DNA of 64,000 nucleotides, taken from contig NZ_JABANE010000019.1 of NCBI RefSeq assembly GCF_012844305.1, positions 35,430 through 99,429 of the forward strand. The letters run 5' to 3'. This stretch comes from Flammeovirga aprica JL-4 (GTDB taxonomy: Bacteria > Bacteroidota > Bacteroidia > Cytophagales > Flammeovirgaceae). Positions 1-9,427 of the stretch are shown in pieces. Positions within the stretch are counted from its first letter, which is position 1. Every line of letters starts with the position of its first letter. A model generated the notes under the pieces. The model did no database searches, was not told the origin of the DNA, and worked only from the letters and a program-made list of their open reading frames with translations. A program made the position numbers and the translations under genes.

Positions 1-1106
1 GATATCACGTTATACAGTCTGAGAATAAGAAATCATACAGTATTCTCACTTACGCCTCTGACAAGAAAAAGAGAAAAACAAAGTTCATCTTAGAAGTGAG
101 AGATCAAGATTTTCAAACATCATGGAAAATGTCGAATTACCTTGATGCAGAATCTGATAAAGCATTCTTCCAAGAAGATAATCTTGTGCTCACCAATGAG
201 GGTACTCTTTTCGGTTTGATGAAATTCAGGAACTCTGAAAAACGTAAAGATGTTTTCTACAAGCTCTATGTTTTCAAAAAAGGCGAAAAACAATACCTTG
301 ACTACCCTATACATCATGCCGAAAAAAATATTCACAGTCTTAAGATGACGCTATCTGAAGATCAACATATCATTGTGAGTGGATTCTATTATATGGCGAA
401 GAAAAACAACTACAATAAGATTGAAGGTGTTTATTTCTTAAACTTGGATTCTAATCCGCTACAATTGGTTACTGAAACCTTCTCTCCTTTCACAAAAGAG
501 CATTTAGAAAAAATTATTGTTCCTGAAATAAGACCTTTCTTCCCCAATCAACAAGGATTTGCGGAACATCAACAAGACTTAATCAGAAATGTTCAGGGCA
601 GAAAGGATACAATGATTGACGATGATTATTATTCGTTACAGTTGATTCCCCACAAAAATAATTCTTTCACCCTCGTCACTGAAAGATTAAAAATAGGAAA
701 CAATATGCTCCTGAGTGATGAATTCCAATTATTCAATTTTAATCATTTCGGCAAGTTGAACTGGATCAAGTGTGTTGAAAGATTTGACCCTATAACTGCT
801 AAAACGCCTTATGGTGCACATGGGACACAAACGAGAAAAGTATTTGATAAAACATTCATTTTCTATAAAGACAAAGCTAAGTCAATCATGCTTTTGGTAG
901 ACAGTAATGGCACTGTGCAACAGGAACTGATCAATGATTATGCAACGAGTGGAAAGTATATGCTCTACCCTCTTCTTTTATATAAAACAAGCGACCACTC
1001 TTTCAAAGGGCATCTCTTTTATAAAGCGATGTATCATAAAAAAGGAAAAGACGCTAAATATATTTTTATAGATCTTAAGGATAAGAATGATACTGATGCT
1101 AAGTAG
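1..1106 (+). CDS. Hypothetical protein, 5' end outside the window
   Basis: The reading frame is open from the left edge (first full codon at base 3) to the stop at 1104-1106, so the N-terminus lies outside the window; the GTG at 96 is only the first in-frame start-like codon. The visible part, about 367 residues, is rich in Lys, Asp, Phe and Tyr with recurring short beta-strand patterns, for example LSDEFQLFNFNHFGKL and KVFDKTFIFYKDKAK, which suggest a beta-propeller-like or repeated-strand fold. There is no membrane segment in the visible part. I do not recognise the family. A strong terminator follows, so it ends its transcript here. Confidence 0.6.
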   Translation, partial: YHVIQSENKKSYSILTYASDKKKRKTKFILEVRDQDFQTSWKMSNYLDAESDKAFFQEDNLVLTNEGTLFGLMKFRNSEKRKDVFYKLYVFKKGEKQYLDYPIHHAEKNIHSLKMTLSEDQHIIVSGFYYMAKKNNYNKIEGVYFLNLDSNPLQLVTETFSPFTKEHLEKIIVPEIRPFFPNQQGFAEHQQDLIRNVQGRKDTMIDDDYYSLQLIPHKNNSFTLVTERLKIGNNMLLSDEFQLFNFNHFGKLNWIKCVERFDPITAKTPYGAHGTQTRKVFDKTFIFYKDKAKSIMLLVDSNGTVQQELINDYATSGKYMLYPLLLYKTSDHSFKGHLFYKAMYHKKGKDAKYIFIDLKDKNDTDAK

Positions 1107-1134
1107 GGTGTTGGGAATCTGACATTCACATAAA

Positions 1135-1167
1135 AAGGCTCAACGATCATCAAAACCGTTGAGCCTT
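1135..1167. terminator. Bidirectional terminator between convergent genes
   Basis: An 11-bp perfect stem, AAGGCTCAACG (1135-1145) with CGTTGAGCCTT (1157-1167), lies between the converging genes that end at 1106 and 1191. A-rich and T-rich flanks fit use in both directions. Confidence 0.8.
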
Positions 1168-1190
1168 CTATATTATTTACCAGAAAGGAA

Positions 1191-2417
1191 TTATCCTCTT
1201 CCTACAATCTCAGCAATTTTTACAATAACCTTCGTTGCCGCTTCCATTGTCGGTACTGGCACATACTCATAGCGGGCGTGCATGTTGTGGCCACCTGCAA
1301 AGATATTTGGACAAGGTAAGCCCATAAATGACAATCTTGCACCGTCTGTACCACCACGGATAGCTTTTACATCTGGCTCAATTTCTAATGCCTTCATTGC
1401 TTCCAACGCAATATCAACAATATGCATATTAGGTTCTACCTTTTCTTTCATATTGTAATATTGATCCACTAAAGAAAGCTGTACTTTATCCTCACCATAC
1501 TCTCTTTGGAAATCTTTGACCAATGCTTCCATGTGCGCTTTTCTTGAGTTGAAAAGTTCACCGTCATGATCTCTGATAATGTATTGTAATTTTGATTCTT
1601 CTACAGAACCACTCATTGTCAATAAGTGGTAGAAACCTTCGTATTTCTCTGTCTGTTCAGGAGTTTCGCTGTCAGGGAATTTTGTTGCAAACTTGGCAGC
1701 GATATTCATAGAATTCACCATTTTACCCTTTGCAGTACCAGGGTGAACATTCTGTCCTTTGAAAGTCACTTCAGCATAAGCCGCATTGAAGTTTTCATAT
1801 TCAAACTCACCCATTGGACCACCGTCCATAGTGTAGGCCCATTCAGCTCCGAATTTCTCTACATCAAATAAATCAGCACCTTTACCTACCTCTTCATCTG
1901 GCGTAAAACAGATTCTGATTTTACCATGCTTGATTTCAGGATGCTGAATCAAAAAGTCCATTGCTGTAACAATCTCCGCTACACCTGCTTTATCATCTGC
2001 TCCTAAAAGCGTTGTTCCGTCAGTTGTAACGATCTGCTGTCCTTTATAAGCTTTGATTTCAGGAAACTCTTTTGTAGTCAATACAATATTCTGTTCCTTA
2101 TTCAATACTAGATCATTTCCATCATAATTCTCCCAAACAATAGGGTTTACGTTGGCTCCAGTTAAATCAGGAGTAGTGTCTACGTACGCAACAAAACCAA
2201 TAACAGGTACTTCCTTGTCAATATTAGAAGGCAATGTGGCCATGACATAGCAGTTTTCATCTATGGTTACATCCTGCATTCCAATCTCTTTCAACTCCTC
2301 AACCAGTAAGTTGGCCAAATCAAATTGCTTTTTAGTACTAGGAATTTGCTCCAAACCAGGAACAGATTCAGTGTCGATTTTCACATAGCGTAAAAACCTT
2401 TCCAATAACTTCTCCAT
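1191..2417 (-). CDS. pepT: Peptidase T (tripeptide aminopeptidase, M20B) with altered metal ligand
   Basis: Cytoplasmic di-zinc aminopeptidase that removes the N-terminal residue of tripeptides. At 408 residues it is full length and collinear with E. coli PepT from [11 protein letters not shown] to the end. Conserved motifs are GADDKAG (about 139-145), TPDEEVGKG (172-180), the MDGG Asp, [22 protein letters not shown] and the C-terminal GGHNMH. The unusual point is residue 78: the family has His in the motif HVDT, a zinc ligand, and here the codon at 2184-2186 encodes Tyr (AYVDTTPD). Asp80 is kept. The gene is divergent from fabG. Family assignment is secure; full activity is not assured. Confidence 0.95.
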   Translation of the reverse strand: MEKLLERFLRYVKIDTESVPGLEQIPSTKKQFDLANLLVEELKEIGMQDVTIDENCYVMATLPSNIDKEVPVIGFVAYVDTTPDLTGANVNPIVWENYDGNDLVLNKEQNIVLTTKEFPEIKAYKGQQIVTTDGTTLLGADDKAGVAEIVTAMDFLIQHPEIKHGKIRICFTPDEEVGKGADLFDVEKFGAEWAYTMDGGPMGEFEYENFNAAYAEVTFKGQNVHPGTAKGKMVNSMNIAAKFATKFPDSETPEQTEKYEGFYHLLTMSGSVEESKLQYIIRDHDGELFNSRKAHMEALVKDFQREYGEDKVQLSLVDQYYNMKEKVEPNMHIVDIALEAMKALEIEPDVKAIRGGTDGARLSFMGLPCPNIFAGGHNMHARYEYVPVPTMEAATKVIVKIAEIVGRG

Positions 2418-2554
2418 GAATCTTTGATTAATAATTTATGCTTATAATTCTACCTCAATGCGGTATTGTTTTCATTTATGGAGTTCGAATTTACAATACT
2501 TGGTAAAACTTTGAAAAAAAACGGGCTTTTCTAAAGGATAAATAAGAATTAAAC

Positions 2555-2583
2555 TTGTTCATAATGACTTTTTTGTAACTTGC
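2555..2583 (+). promoter_or_regulatory. Candidate fabG promoter
   Basis: TTG at 2555-2557, an 18-bp spacer, then TAACTTGC at 2576-2583, an imperfect match to the Bacteroidota -7 box TAnnTTTG. It lies 40 bp before the fabG start. Confidence 0.4.
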
Positions 2584-2622
2584 GACCTGAATTTATTCTA
2601 ACAACTTAGAAATACACACACC

Positions 2623-3369
2623 ATGAAACTGCTAGAAGGCAAAAACGTATTGATCACAGGTGCGTCTAAAGGAATTGGACGTTCAATCGCAATTCGTTGC
2701 GCGGAGCATGGCGCAAATATAGGTTTCACTTACCTTTCAAGTGTTGAAAAAGGTGAGGCTTTAGTAGCGGAATTAGAAGCATACGGAGTAAAAGCAAAAG
2801 GCTACCGTTCTGATGCCTCTGATTTTGAAGCTGCTGAGCAATTAATCAAAGATTTCACAACTGATTTTGATTCTCTTGACAGTTTAATAAACAACGCTGG
2901 TATCACTAAAGATACGTTGTTGATGCGTATGTCTGAAGAGCAATTTGATGATGTAATCCGTGTCAACTTAAAATCGATTTTCAATCTTACTAAAGCAGCT
3001 ACAAAAACGTTCTTAAAACAACGTAGCGGATCTATTATCAATATGAGTTCTGTTGTAGGTGTTTATGGTAATGCGGGTCAAGCCAACTATGCTGCTTCAA
3101 AAGCAGGTATTATTGGTTTCACTAAGTCAGTAGCAAAAGAACTTGCAGCTAGAAACGTTCGTTGTAATGCTGTTGCTCCTGGTTTCATTGAAACTGAAAT
3201 GACAGAAACATTAGATCAGAAAGTAAAAGACGTATGGTTAGCTGATATCCCTATGAAACGTGGAGGTCGTCCTGAAGAGGTTGCAGATCTTTGTGTATTC
3301 TTATCATCGGATATGTCTACTTATATTACTGCTCAAACTATCCAATTAACGGGTGGTATGAAGAGCTAG
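2623..3369 (+). CDS. fabG: 3-oxoacyl-[acyl-carrier-protein] reductase
   Basis: NADPH-dependent short-chain reductase that reduces 3-ketoacyl-ACP in type II fatty acid synthesis, in the cytoplasm. The 248 residues show the full SDR pattern: TGASKGIGR nucleotide-binding loop (about 13-21), NNAG (about 90), catalytic Ser in NMSSVVG, and the YxxxK pair in NYAASKAG (about 151-157), followed by PGFIETEMT. The C-terminus ITAQTIQLTGGM is typical of FabG. It stands alone, divergent from pepT, with its own promoter-like sequence and a terminator directly after the stop. Other SDR reductases are possible, but length and motifs favour FabG. Confidence 0.88.
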   Translation: MKLLEGKNVLITGASKGIGRSIAIRCAEHGANIGFTYLSSVEKGEALVAELEAYGVKAKGYRSDASDFEAAEQLIKDFTTDFDSLDSLINNAGITKDTLLMRMSEEQFDDVIRVNLKSIFNLTKAATKTFLKQRSGSIINMSSVVGVYGNAGQANYAASKAGIIGFTKSVAKELAARNVRCNAVAPGFIETEMTETLDQKVKDVWLADIPMKRGGRPEEVADLCVFLSSDMSTYITAQTIQLTGGMKS

Positions 3370-3390
3370 TACTATTTGTTACTTATATAA

Positions 3391-3431
3391 AAAGGTTTGA
3401 ATGGATAAGACAATTATCTATTCAAACCTTT
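3391..3431. terminator. Bidirectional terminator
   Basis: Long hairpin: AAAGGTTTGAAT (3391-3402) pairs with ATTCAAACCTTT (3420-3431), and the inner GATAA/TTATC extends the stem. It serves convergent fabG and the minus-strand gene whose stop codon (3414-3416) lies inside the structure. Confidence 0.75.
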
Positions 3432-4010
3432 ATTTTTATCCATACTTTTCAGCGTGAAAATAGAACCAATGGTAATAGCATTATAAGAGATTTCTGCTTT
3501 CTGAGCTATCGATTCATACTCTAAACGCAGTGCTAACTTTTTTGACAAGGCAATCTCTCCACCAAATCCCCAAAGAAACCCTCTAGATAAATGGTTTCTA
3601 TAAAAAGTGTTTTTCTGATTATAGGCTAATGTATAATAATTACGGTTACTCAAAAAGATTGCTCCAGCTTTTCCAAAAAGGGATATATTTCCAAAGCTGT
3701 ACTTTCCCCGAATAGATGCTTCCCAGCCCTTTTTCACAACGTTTAATGCATAATTCGAGGTTTGTTCTGAGACATTTCCTAAAGTACGATAACCTAATTC
3801 AATGCCGATAAAGCTTTTCTGGTAGCCCAATGTGACTTTATGGGCAAATGTAGTCCCTTTCACCTTATAGCTTTGCTGGAAGAATTCAATGTTCTTATGT
3901 TCGATAAAGCCTAAACCACCACTTACTCCTAGATAAATCTGACTGTTGGCATTGTGTATTGAAAGCAGGGTAATGATAGTCAAAAAGAAATAGTTTTTTA
4001 AAGTTTTCAT
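3414..4010 (-). CDS. Outer-membrane beta-barrel protein, unknown function
   Basis: A 198-residue exported protein. It has a Sec signal peptide (about 1-23, ending ANSQ) and then alternating hydrophobic and polar strands with Gly and aromatic residues (YLGVSGGLGFIEH, GIELGYRTLGN, GFGGEIALSKKLALRLEYE), the pattern of an eight-stranded OmpA/OmpW-like barrel. It probably sits in the outer membrane. Nothing in the neighbourhood indicates a role. The stop codon overlaps the terminator shared with fabG. Confidence 0.6.
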   Translation of the reverse strand: MKTLKNYFFLTIITLLSIHNANSQIYLGVSGGLGFIEHKNIEFFQQSYKVKGTTFAHKVTLGYQKSFIGIELGYRTLGNVSEQTSNYALNVVKKGWEASIRGKYSFGNISLFGKAGAIFLSNRNYYTLAYNQKNTFYRNHLSRGFLWGFGGEIALSKKLALRLEYESIAQKAEISYNAITIGSIFTLKSMDKNKGLNR

Positions 4011-4117
4011 AAAATAAGTTAATAATTTATTAACTTAGCAGAAATCTTTAGCTTACATAAGTAACAGTCAACCTGTTATTATCTAATTTATTGATAGAAT
4101 ATTTCAAAAAATAAAAA

Positions 4118-4146
4118 ACCCTAGGTCGAAGGGTTCAACCTAGGGT
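4118..4146. terminator. Inverted repeat upstream of the barrel gene
   Basis: ACCCTAGGT (4118-4126) and ACCTAGGGT (4138-4146) form a 9-bp stem. The preceding A-run gives a T-run on the minus strand, so it is a likely terminator for the lipoprotein gene that ends at 4231. Confidence 0.55.
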
Positions 4147-4174
4147 ACTCACGGATTTGGTTTTTTGCGAGTTT

Positions 4175-4208
4175 ATAGTATTAGCTTATGGTTATAAGCT
4201 AATACTAT
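4175..4208. terminator. 14-bp hairpin after the beta-helix lipoprotein gene
   Basis: ATAGTATTAGCTTA (4175-4188) and TAAGCTAATACTAT (4195-4208) form a perfect 14-bp stem with a 6-base loop, 23 bp past the stop of the minus-strand gene. Confidence 0.6.
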
Positions 4209-4230
4209 TTATATTTTAAACGAGTTCTAA

Positions 4231-5400
4231 TTATTCAGAATCATCTACATATTCTACTTCAGAAGCAACATCTTCGATAGAGTAGTTTGAAACTGTTAAT
4301 TCATCAGATAAAACGTTTCTGATTGTAACGTCGTTGTGAATATCAAAACCTTTCTTAGCATTTTTCACTAAGATGTTTGAGAATGAACCTTTAGCACCTT
4401 CTCTTACTCTGAAAGCAGTTGTTTCACCAGATTGCCCCATTACAGTAACGTTTTTAACAGTAGCGTTAGAGTAAGGAGTAGCTGAGTTATCTTTAGAGTT
4501 GTTGTCAATTTCAAATGCTTTGTCGTGGTCTCTTGCAGCATCATGCTCTACCCAAAGGTTAGTTAAGCTACCTACGAAACCGTGAGCCCAGTCAAATGAA
4601 TCATCTTCGTTACCTACTGAAACTAAGTCAGTACCGCTTACAGTACCACCAAACCACTCAAGTCCGTCATCTGAACCTTTGAATGCTTGTAAGTAAGATA
4701 ATTGTGTTCCTGAACCAACACCTGAGAAAGTGAAACCGTTGTGCTCAGACTCTGAGTCATACTTGTAACCAGTGAACTCAACACGTACATATTTTAATAC
4801 ACCTGAGTTGTCATCAGCTACAGTACCACCGTACATAACACCTGAAGCAACTTCGTTATTAGCTTGACCGTTTGCATCTCCGTTGTTGATAGGAGCTTTA
4901 CCGTTGATTAAGATACCACCCCAATCACCAGGAGCTTGAGTAGCTTGACCTGAAGTAAATACGATCATGTTTTCCGCTGTACCTTCAGCCATGATTTTAC
5001 CACCTTGTAAGACCATTAAGTATGAGTCATTTTCAGTAGCTACAACTTGAGTACCTGCTTTGATAGTAAGTGTAACACCACTAGCAACAGTAACAGGACC
5101 TGCTAAAACAACAACACCTTCTAATGTCTTATCTGCATCAATTGAACCACCAGCTAACGTTTCAGATGGGTTAGAGATGTCAACAACAGTACCTGCATAG
5201 CTAGCTTCTTTTGCCCATGATGGAATAGTTTCACCAAAACCTGTAGCACCTTCTACTGCAACAATTTTCTTAGCTGCATAAGCTGAATCTTGTAAGCTGT
5301 CAGTTGGATTATCAGGAGTAGTCGTGTTATCATCAGAACAAGAACCTAAAGATACTGCTAAAGATGCAACAACAATCGCGTAACGGAATTGCTTTTTCAT
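4231..5400 (-). CDS. Lipoprotein with right-handed beta-helix character, partner of the TonB-dependent receptor
   Basis: A 389-residue lipoprotein with lipobox LGSC at Cys21 followed by an acidic SDD, so it is probably surface exposed or anchored in the outer membrane. The body has short strands spaced about 20-25 residues apart (GVTLTIKAGTQV, MIVFTSGQA, GVLKYVRVEFTG, ATVKNVTVMG, IRNVLSDELTV), typical of a right-handed parallel beta-helix. The mature protein is very acidic. It lies directly downstream of a TonB-dependent receptor, and the pair probably acts together in substrate capture. Substrate and family name are not visible to me. Confidence 0.65.
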   Translation of the reverse strand: MKKQFRYAIVVASLAVSLGSCSDDNTTTPDNPTDSLQDSAYAAKKIVAVEGATGFGETIPSWAKEASYAGTVVDISNPSETLAGGSIDADKTLEGVVVLAGPVTVASGVTLTIKAGTQVVATENDSYLMVLQGGKIMAEGTAENMIVFTSGQATQAPGDWGGILINGKAPINNGDANGQANNEVASGVMYGGTVADDNSGVLKYVRVEFTGYKYDSESEHNGFTFSGVGSGTQLSYLQAFKGSDDGLEWFGGTVSGTDLVSVGNEDDSFDWAHGFVGSLTNLWVEHDAARDHDKAFEIDNNSKDNSATPYSNATVKNVTVMGQSGETTAFRVREGAKGSFSNILVKNAKKGFDIHNDVTIRNVLSDELTVSNYSIEDVASEVEYVDDSE

Positions 5401-5446
5401 AATAAAAATTGTAATTTTAAAGTCGAATTGAAAAAAATTATTTTTG

Positions 5447-5473
5447 AGAGGGTTGGAATTTTTCCATCCCTCT
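5447..5473 (-). terminator. Hairpin between TonB receptor and lipoprotein genes
   Basis: AGAGGG (5447-5452) pairs with CCCTCT (5468-5473) with an inner GGA/TCC pairing. On the minus strand the stem is followed by A and T rich sequence. It may attenuate read-through from the receptor gene into the lipoprotein gene. Confidence 0.5.
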
Positions 5474-5486
5474 TTTATTTTGTTTG

Positions 5487-8258
5487 TTAGAAACTATAAG
5501 TAAATCCTAATTTAGCCTCTACACCTCTCTTGTATGTCTCAACAATTCCTGTCGTTCCATTTGAGAATTCTTGGTATAAAGTAATATCAGGGTTCAATAA
5601 GTTTTTCACTGATAAGTCTAAGCTCATGTTACCTTTAATCTTGTTTTTCATCACAAAGTTTAAAGTACCGTATGATTTCTCATAGATATCTCCTGCACCT
5701 TGAGAACCTGCTGCCGCAAGACGATCTCCGAAAGTACTGTATGTGATAGAGAAGATTGAAGTAACGTTTTCTGTGAAGATGTTTGCCTCATGTGAAGCGT
5801 CTACATTCAACATGTAAGGAGATGCTCCAAACATTGCTCTTTTCTCATTTGTGAATAGTCCGTTAGATCCTGACAAGTCTGTTTGTGAAGCTAATAATGT
5901 AGCGTTCATTCCAATATTACTTCTATCTAACCAGCTTCCACCATTTTTGAAGATGTTTGATAATCTTTTAGTTGCTTCAATTTCAATACCTGCTACAAAA
6001 GACTCACCTGCATTCACATAAGAGAATTCTGTAATTGATGAAGCTACTGTGATTAACTCGATTGAGTTGTTGATCTGCTTTCCGAAAACACCTACTGAGA
6101 ATAATTCACCAGAGTTAGGGAAGATTTCATACTTTAGATCTACGTTGTATACCTCTGAGTTTTCCAAGTCTGGGTTACCTGAGATTTTTTGTCCATTTGC
6201 AAAAGTGAATCTAAAAGGAATCAATTCTGACATCATTGGTCTAATAAGCGTTTTTGATGCTGCAAATCTTAAGTTTGATTTATCATTCACTGTGTATTTG
6301 AAACTCAATGAAGGAAGTAAATCACTTGTTTCTTTGATACTGAATTGATCAGGAGCGTTTGGATCTACTGTACCTTGCTCTTTGTAAACTACCTCTTGGT
6401 AACCTTTTTCAAAACGTGCTCCCACGTTTACTTTTAATTTACCTGGTAGAATCTCGTATCCATAATCAGCATAGAATGCATTCACATTTAACTTTGCTGT
6501 AAATCTTGTATCGTATCTTGCAATTGGGTCATATTCAATAACTCCGTCAGCAACATTCTTATCAATACCTGGCTGAGGATCGTTTACGTCAATTCTTGGA
6601 GAAGCTTTAGCGTTGTCCAATGAAACCATCCACCACTCGAAAGTTCTGTCTTTGAATACACCGTTGTATCCTACTGAAAGATTGCTACGGTAAGTATCTT
6701 CATACTCATTGTAAGCACCTAAACCATATACTACACCGCCTCTAGCAGAAAATGTTGTCTCATCCATGTTACTCCAGAACCTGTGTGAATCATCAGGAGC
6801 ATTTGTAAATAACTTACCATTTTCTACTTCACCTGCTTCATCATACTCTAAATCTCTGTAAGTTAACTGTCTACGATCTGGCTCTTGAGCATTTGATAAT
6901 GAGTATCCAACACCCCAAGTCGCTTTCAATCTATCGTTTTCTCCGAACTTATGATCACCAATCAACTGATGAATTCTTACAGTGCTTTGTTCGTACGTAT
7001 TTCTTTCTTTAAAAACTTTGTTTTCATCACCATTTCCAAGTTCTTCATGCTTACCGTAAAGATCTAAAGTAGTGTTTGAAGATTCGTTGATGAAAATATT
7101 GTTGAATGAAATTTGATTCTTGTTGTTGATCTTGAAGAACATATTCGCCATACCTGTAGTATTCGTGCTGTAGATATATTCTTTTGTATCGTACTCTGTA
7201 ATTGTAGTTCCTTGAGCTCTGTAAGTATTTTGTTGACCATCTCTGATGTCATACTTATTTTTGAAAGATGCAGAAGCTACAAAACCAAAAGCGCTTTCTT
7301 CTCCAAATTCATATAGTTTACCACCAGATGCTTTAAAGTTGAAGTTAGGACCTGCCTTCTTTGTTGTTGGAGAGAATGAGTTTTTATAAGACTGAGGAGC
7401 TTCACGACCTTCTAATTCTGAAGGTAATGCTCTACCGTTACCAGAGAAACCTAAAAATTCAGCGTCACCGTCTTCGAAAGTTTTGAAATCTTTACCTGTT
7501 GATTGTGTATTGTAAGCACCTGATACACCTAGTGTAAAGAATCCTTCATCTGGGTAATCCTTTGTTACGATGTCTACTGTTGCACCTGCAAAGTCTCCAT
7601 ATAAACCAGGATTAAATGTCTTGTTAATATCAATATTTCTAACTACACCTGTTGGGAATAGACCTAAATCGATAACTTTTTTGTTTGGATCAGTAGAAGG
7701 AACTACTAAACCATTTACTGTTGCATTGTTGTATCTATCGCCTAAACCTCTTACGAAAAGACCTTTAGACTCTACTTTTGTAATACCTGTAACGTTTGTT
7801 ACAGCTGACTCTACATCTGAAATACCTTTCACTGACATTTCCTCAGCACCAATTGCCTGAATCATTACATCAGCATTTTGTCTTTCTACCATCAAGGCTC
7901 CTGCTGACTCTGTGTTTGCTTTCGCTACAATCTCTACTGCTTCTAGCTCTTGTGCATCTGAAGCTAACGTAAAGTTGATTACTGTTTCTTGTCCTGCAGC
8001 AACTGTAATCTCTTGCGTTGTTTTCTTATAACCAATAAAAGAAGAAACTAACGTATATGTACCAGGATCTGCGTTGAATTGGAAATTACCAAAAATATCC
8101 GTTGAAGCTCCTGTTGTTGTTCCTTGCAAAGAGACACTTGCTCCAATTACGTCTTCGCCAGTGTCGGCGTCTTTCACGTTTCCTTTGACAATACCCTTCT
8201 GAGCAAAGGCCGATAATGAAAGTAAGATAAGTGCGAATGAAATGAAATAATGTTTCAT
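5487..8258 (-). CDS. TonB-dependent outer-membrane receptor with N-terminal carboxypeptidase-regulatory-like domain
   Basis: Energy-coupled outer-membrane transporter of 923 residues. The signal peptide ends at Ala19 (AFAQ). Residues about 20-105 form a CarboxypepD_reg-like domain (GNVKDADTGEDVIGASV ... GTYTLVSSFIGYKK). The plug follows at about 120-240 (GISDVESAVTNVTGITKVE, VRGLGDRYNNATVNG), then the 22-strand barrel, ending in an aromatic residue (GFTYSF). It lacks the SusC plug signature and has no SusD neighbour, so it is a general TonB receptor. Its downstream partner is the beta-helix lipoprotein. Substrate unknown. Confidence 0.85.
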   Translation of the reverse strand: MKHYFISFALILLSLSAFAQKGIVKGNVKDADTGEDVIGASVSLQGTTTGASTDIFGNFQFNADPGTYTLVSSFIGYKKTTQEITVAAGQETVINFTLASDAQELEAVEIVAKANTESAGALMVERQNADVMIQAIGAEEMSVKGISDVESAVTNVTGITKVESKGLFVRGLGDRYNNATVNGLVVPSTDPNKKVIDLGLFPTGVVRNIDINKTFNPGLYGDFAGATVDIVTKDYPDEGFFTLGVSGAYNTQSTGKDFKTFEDGDAEFLGFSGNGRALPSELEGREAPQSYKNSFSPTTKKAGPNFNFKASGGKLYEFGEESAFGFVASASFKNKYDIRDGQQNTYRAQGTTITEYDTKEYIYSTNTTGMANMFFKINNKNQISFNNIFINESSNTTLDLYGKHEELGNGDENKVFKERNTYEQSTVRIHQLIGDHKFGENDRLKATWGVGYSLSNAQEPDRRQLTYRDLEYDEAGEVENGKLFTNAPDDSHRFWSNMDETTFSARGGVVYGLGAYNEYEDTYRSNLSVGYNGVFKDRTFEWWMVSLDNAKASPRIDVNDPQPGIDKNVADGVIEYDPIARYDTRFTAKLNVNAFYADYGYEILPGKLKVNVGARFEKGYQEVVYKEQGTVDPNAPDQFSIKETSDLLPSLSFKYTVNDKSNLRFAASKTLIRPMMSELIPFRFTFANGQKISGNPDLENSEVYNVDLKYEIFPNSGELFSVGVFGKQINNSIELITVASSITEFSYVNAGESFVAGIEIEATKRLSNIFKNGGSWLDRSNIGMNATLLASQTDLSGSNGLFTNEKRAMFGASPYMLNVDASHEANIFTENVTSIFSITYSTFGDRLAAAGSQGAGDIYEKSYGTLNFVMKNKIKGNMSLDLSVKNLLNPDITLYQEFSNGTTGIVETYKRGVEAKLGFTYSF

Positions 8259-8310
8259 TGTAGAGTTTAAAAATTCTTAATACTAAAACTGTGTTAACCA
8301 AATCACGTTG

Positions 8311-8318
8311 CAAAAGTA
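8311..8318 (-). promoter_or_regulatory. Candidate -7 box for the TonB receptor gene
   Basis: On the minus strand TACTTTTG matches TAnnTTTG, about 53 bp before the receptor start. No clear -33 element is visible. Confidence 0.35.
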
Positions 8319-8500
8319 TGTGGTCAATGTGTTGTAGTATTTTAGAAATCTTAAACTTGATGTTAAATAAATCCTATCATATATGAACGCATTGTTACGT
8401 ATTTTCTAAAGAAAAGTTATAAACAAAATATACACTTCTTTAAAAAAATTATTTTTCTTTGTTTCAAGGTAGATAAATGAACTTTTAAAGAAAATAACGA

Positions 8501-9271
8501 ATGTTAAGAGATTATAAACTTAAATTAATTCTACTTTTTATAGGTTTTGTACTTTTTTCTTGCAATGAGAAGAAAAAAGACCAATTCAAGGAGCAAGAAT
8601 TCGAAAAACAGAAGAAGGTAAAGCGCAAAATGCCTAAACTGGATGATGACAATGCTATGCAAGAACTGGCTTGGTATGGTCCTGAAAACCCTGAAACCAT
8701 CGTGCAGGTTGAAACGAAATACGGCAACATTAAACTAAAACTGTATAAAGAAACTTCAAAACACAGAGCTAGCTTTATTATGTTAGCAAAAAGAGGGTAC
8801 TTCACAGATGCCCAATTTTACCGTGTCGTAAAAAACTTTATTGCACAAGGTGGCGACTCTGATGATCCTGATTTCAGAAAGAAAAAACGTTCCTTCGGCA
8901 AATATCATATCCCAAATGAAATTGATCCCCGTCGTTTTTATCATAAAAGAGGTGCACTTTCAGCAGCAAGGGCCTATAAAGACAACCCCACTCGTCAGTC
9001 TACCCCTTTTGATTTCTTTATTGTTCAAGGCCGTCAGGTAACAGAAGGTGATTTAGCACAGTCAGAGTTAGACAATGGTTTAAAGTATACAAAAGAACAA
9101 AAAGACGAATACCGTAAAAATGGTGGCGACCCACATTTAGATGGACAACATACCGTTTTTGGTGAAGTGATAGAAGGAATGGATGTAGTGGATAAAATCT
9201 GTGATGTGGAAACAGATGAGGGAGAATGGCCATTAGAGGCTATATTAATGAAGATAAAAGTGATTGAATAA
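8501..9271 (+). CDS. Cyclophilin-type peptidyl-prolyl cis-trans isomerase, lipoprotein
   Basis: Folding catalyst that isomerises Xaa-Pro bonds, here anchored in the envelope. The 256 residues begin with a hydrophobic stretch and lipobox FLFSC at Cys21, followed by a strongly charged Lys/Glu linker (about 23-50). The cyclophilin domain starts near TKYGNIKLKLY and carries FYRVVKNFIAQGGD and HTVFGEVIEGMDVVDKI. The domain contains extra loops (about 130-150 and 190-215) compared with minimal bacterial cyclophilins, as is common in Bacteroidota. Probable location is the periplasmic face of a membrane. Confidence 0.88.
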   Translation: MLRDYKLKLILLFIGFVLFSCNEKKKDQFKEQEFEKQKKVKRKMPKLDDDNAMQELAWYGPENPETIVQVETKYGNIKLKLYKETSKHRASFIMLAKRGYFTDAQFYRVVKNFIAQGGDSDDPDFRKKKRSFGKYHIPNEIDPRRFYHKRGALSAARAYKDNPTRQSTPFDFFIVQGRQVTEGDLAQSELDNGLKYTKEQKDEYRKNGGDPHLDGQHTVFGEVIEGMDVVDKICDVETDEGEWPLEAILMKIKVIE

Positions 9272-9281
9272 ATCTCCGTTC

Positions 9282-9307
9282 GTAGGGGTAGACCTATGTG
9301 TCTACCC
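9282..9307. repeat. Lone REP-like palindrome with GTAG head
   Basis: GTAG at 9282-9285 is followed directly by the hairpin GGGTAGAC (9286-9293), loop CTATGT, GTCTACCC (9300-9307). A second small hairpin, TGGCAT/ATGCCA (9314-9330), follows. The head-plus-hairpin design resembles the REP array downstream of the RAYT but the stem sequence differs. Confidence 0.5.
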
Positions 9308-9427
9308 AATGTATGGCATACCCAATGCCAATCCAATCTATATTATAACATCAAAACGTCATTATGTATTAAACATGGTGGCGTTTTTTCATTAAATTGA
9401 ATTATTATAAATCAAAACTAACTAAAA

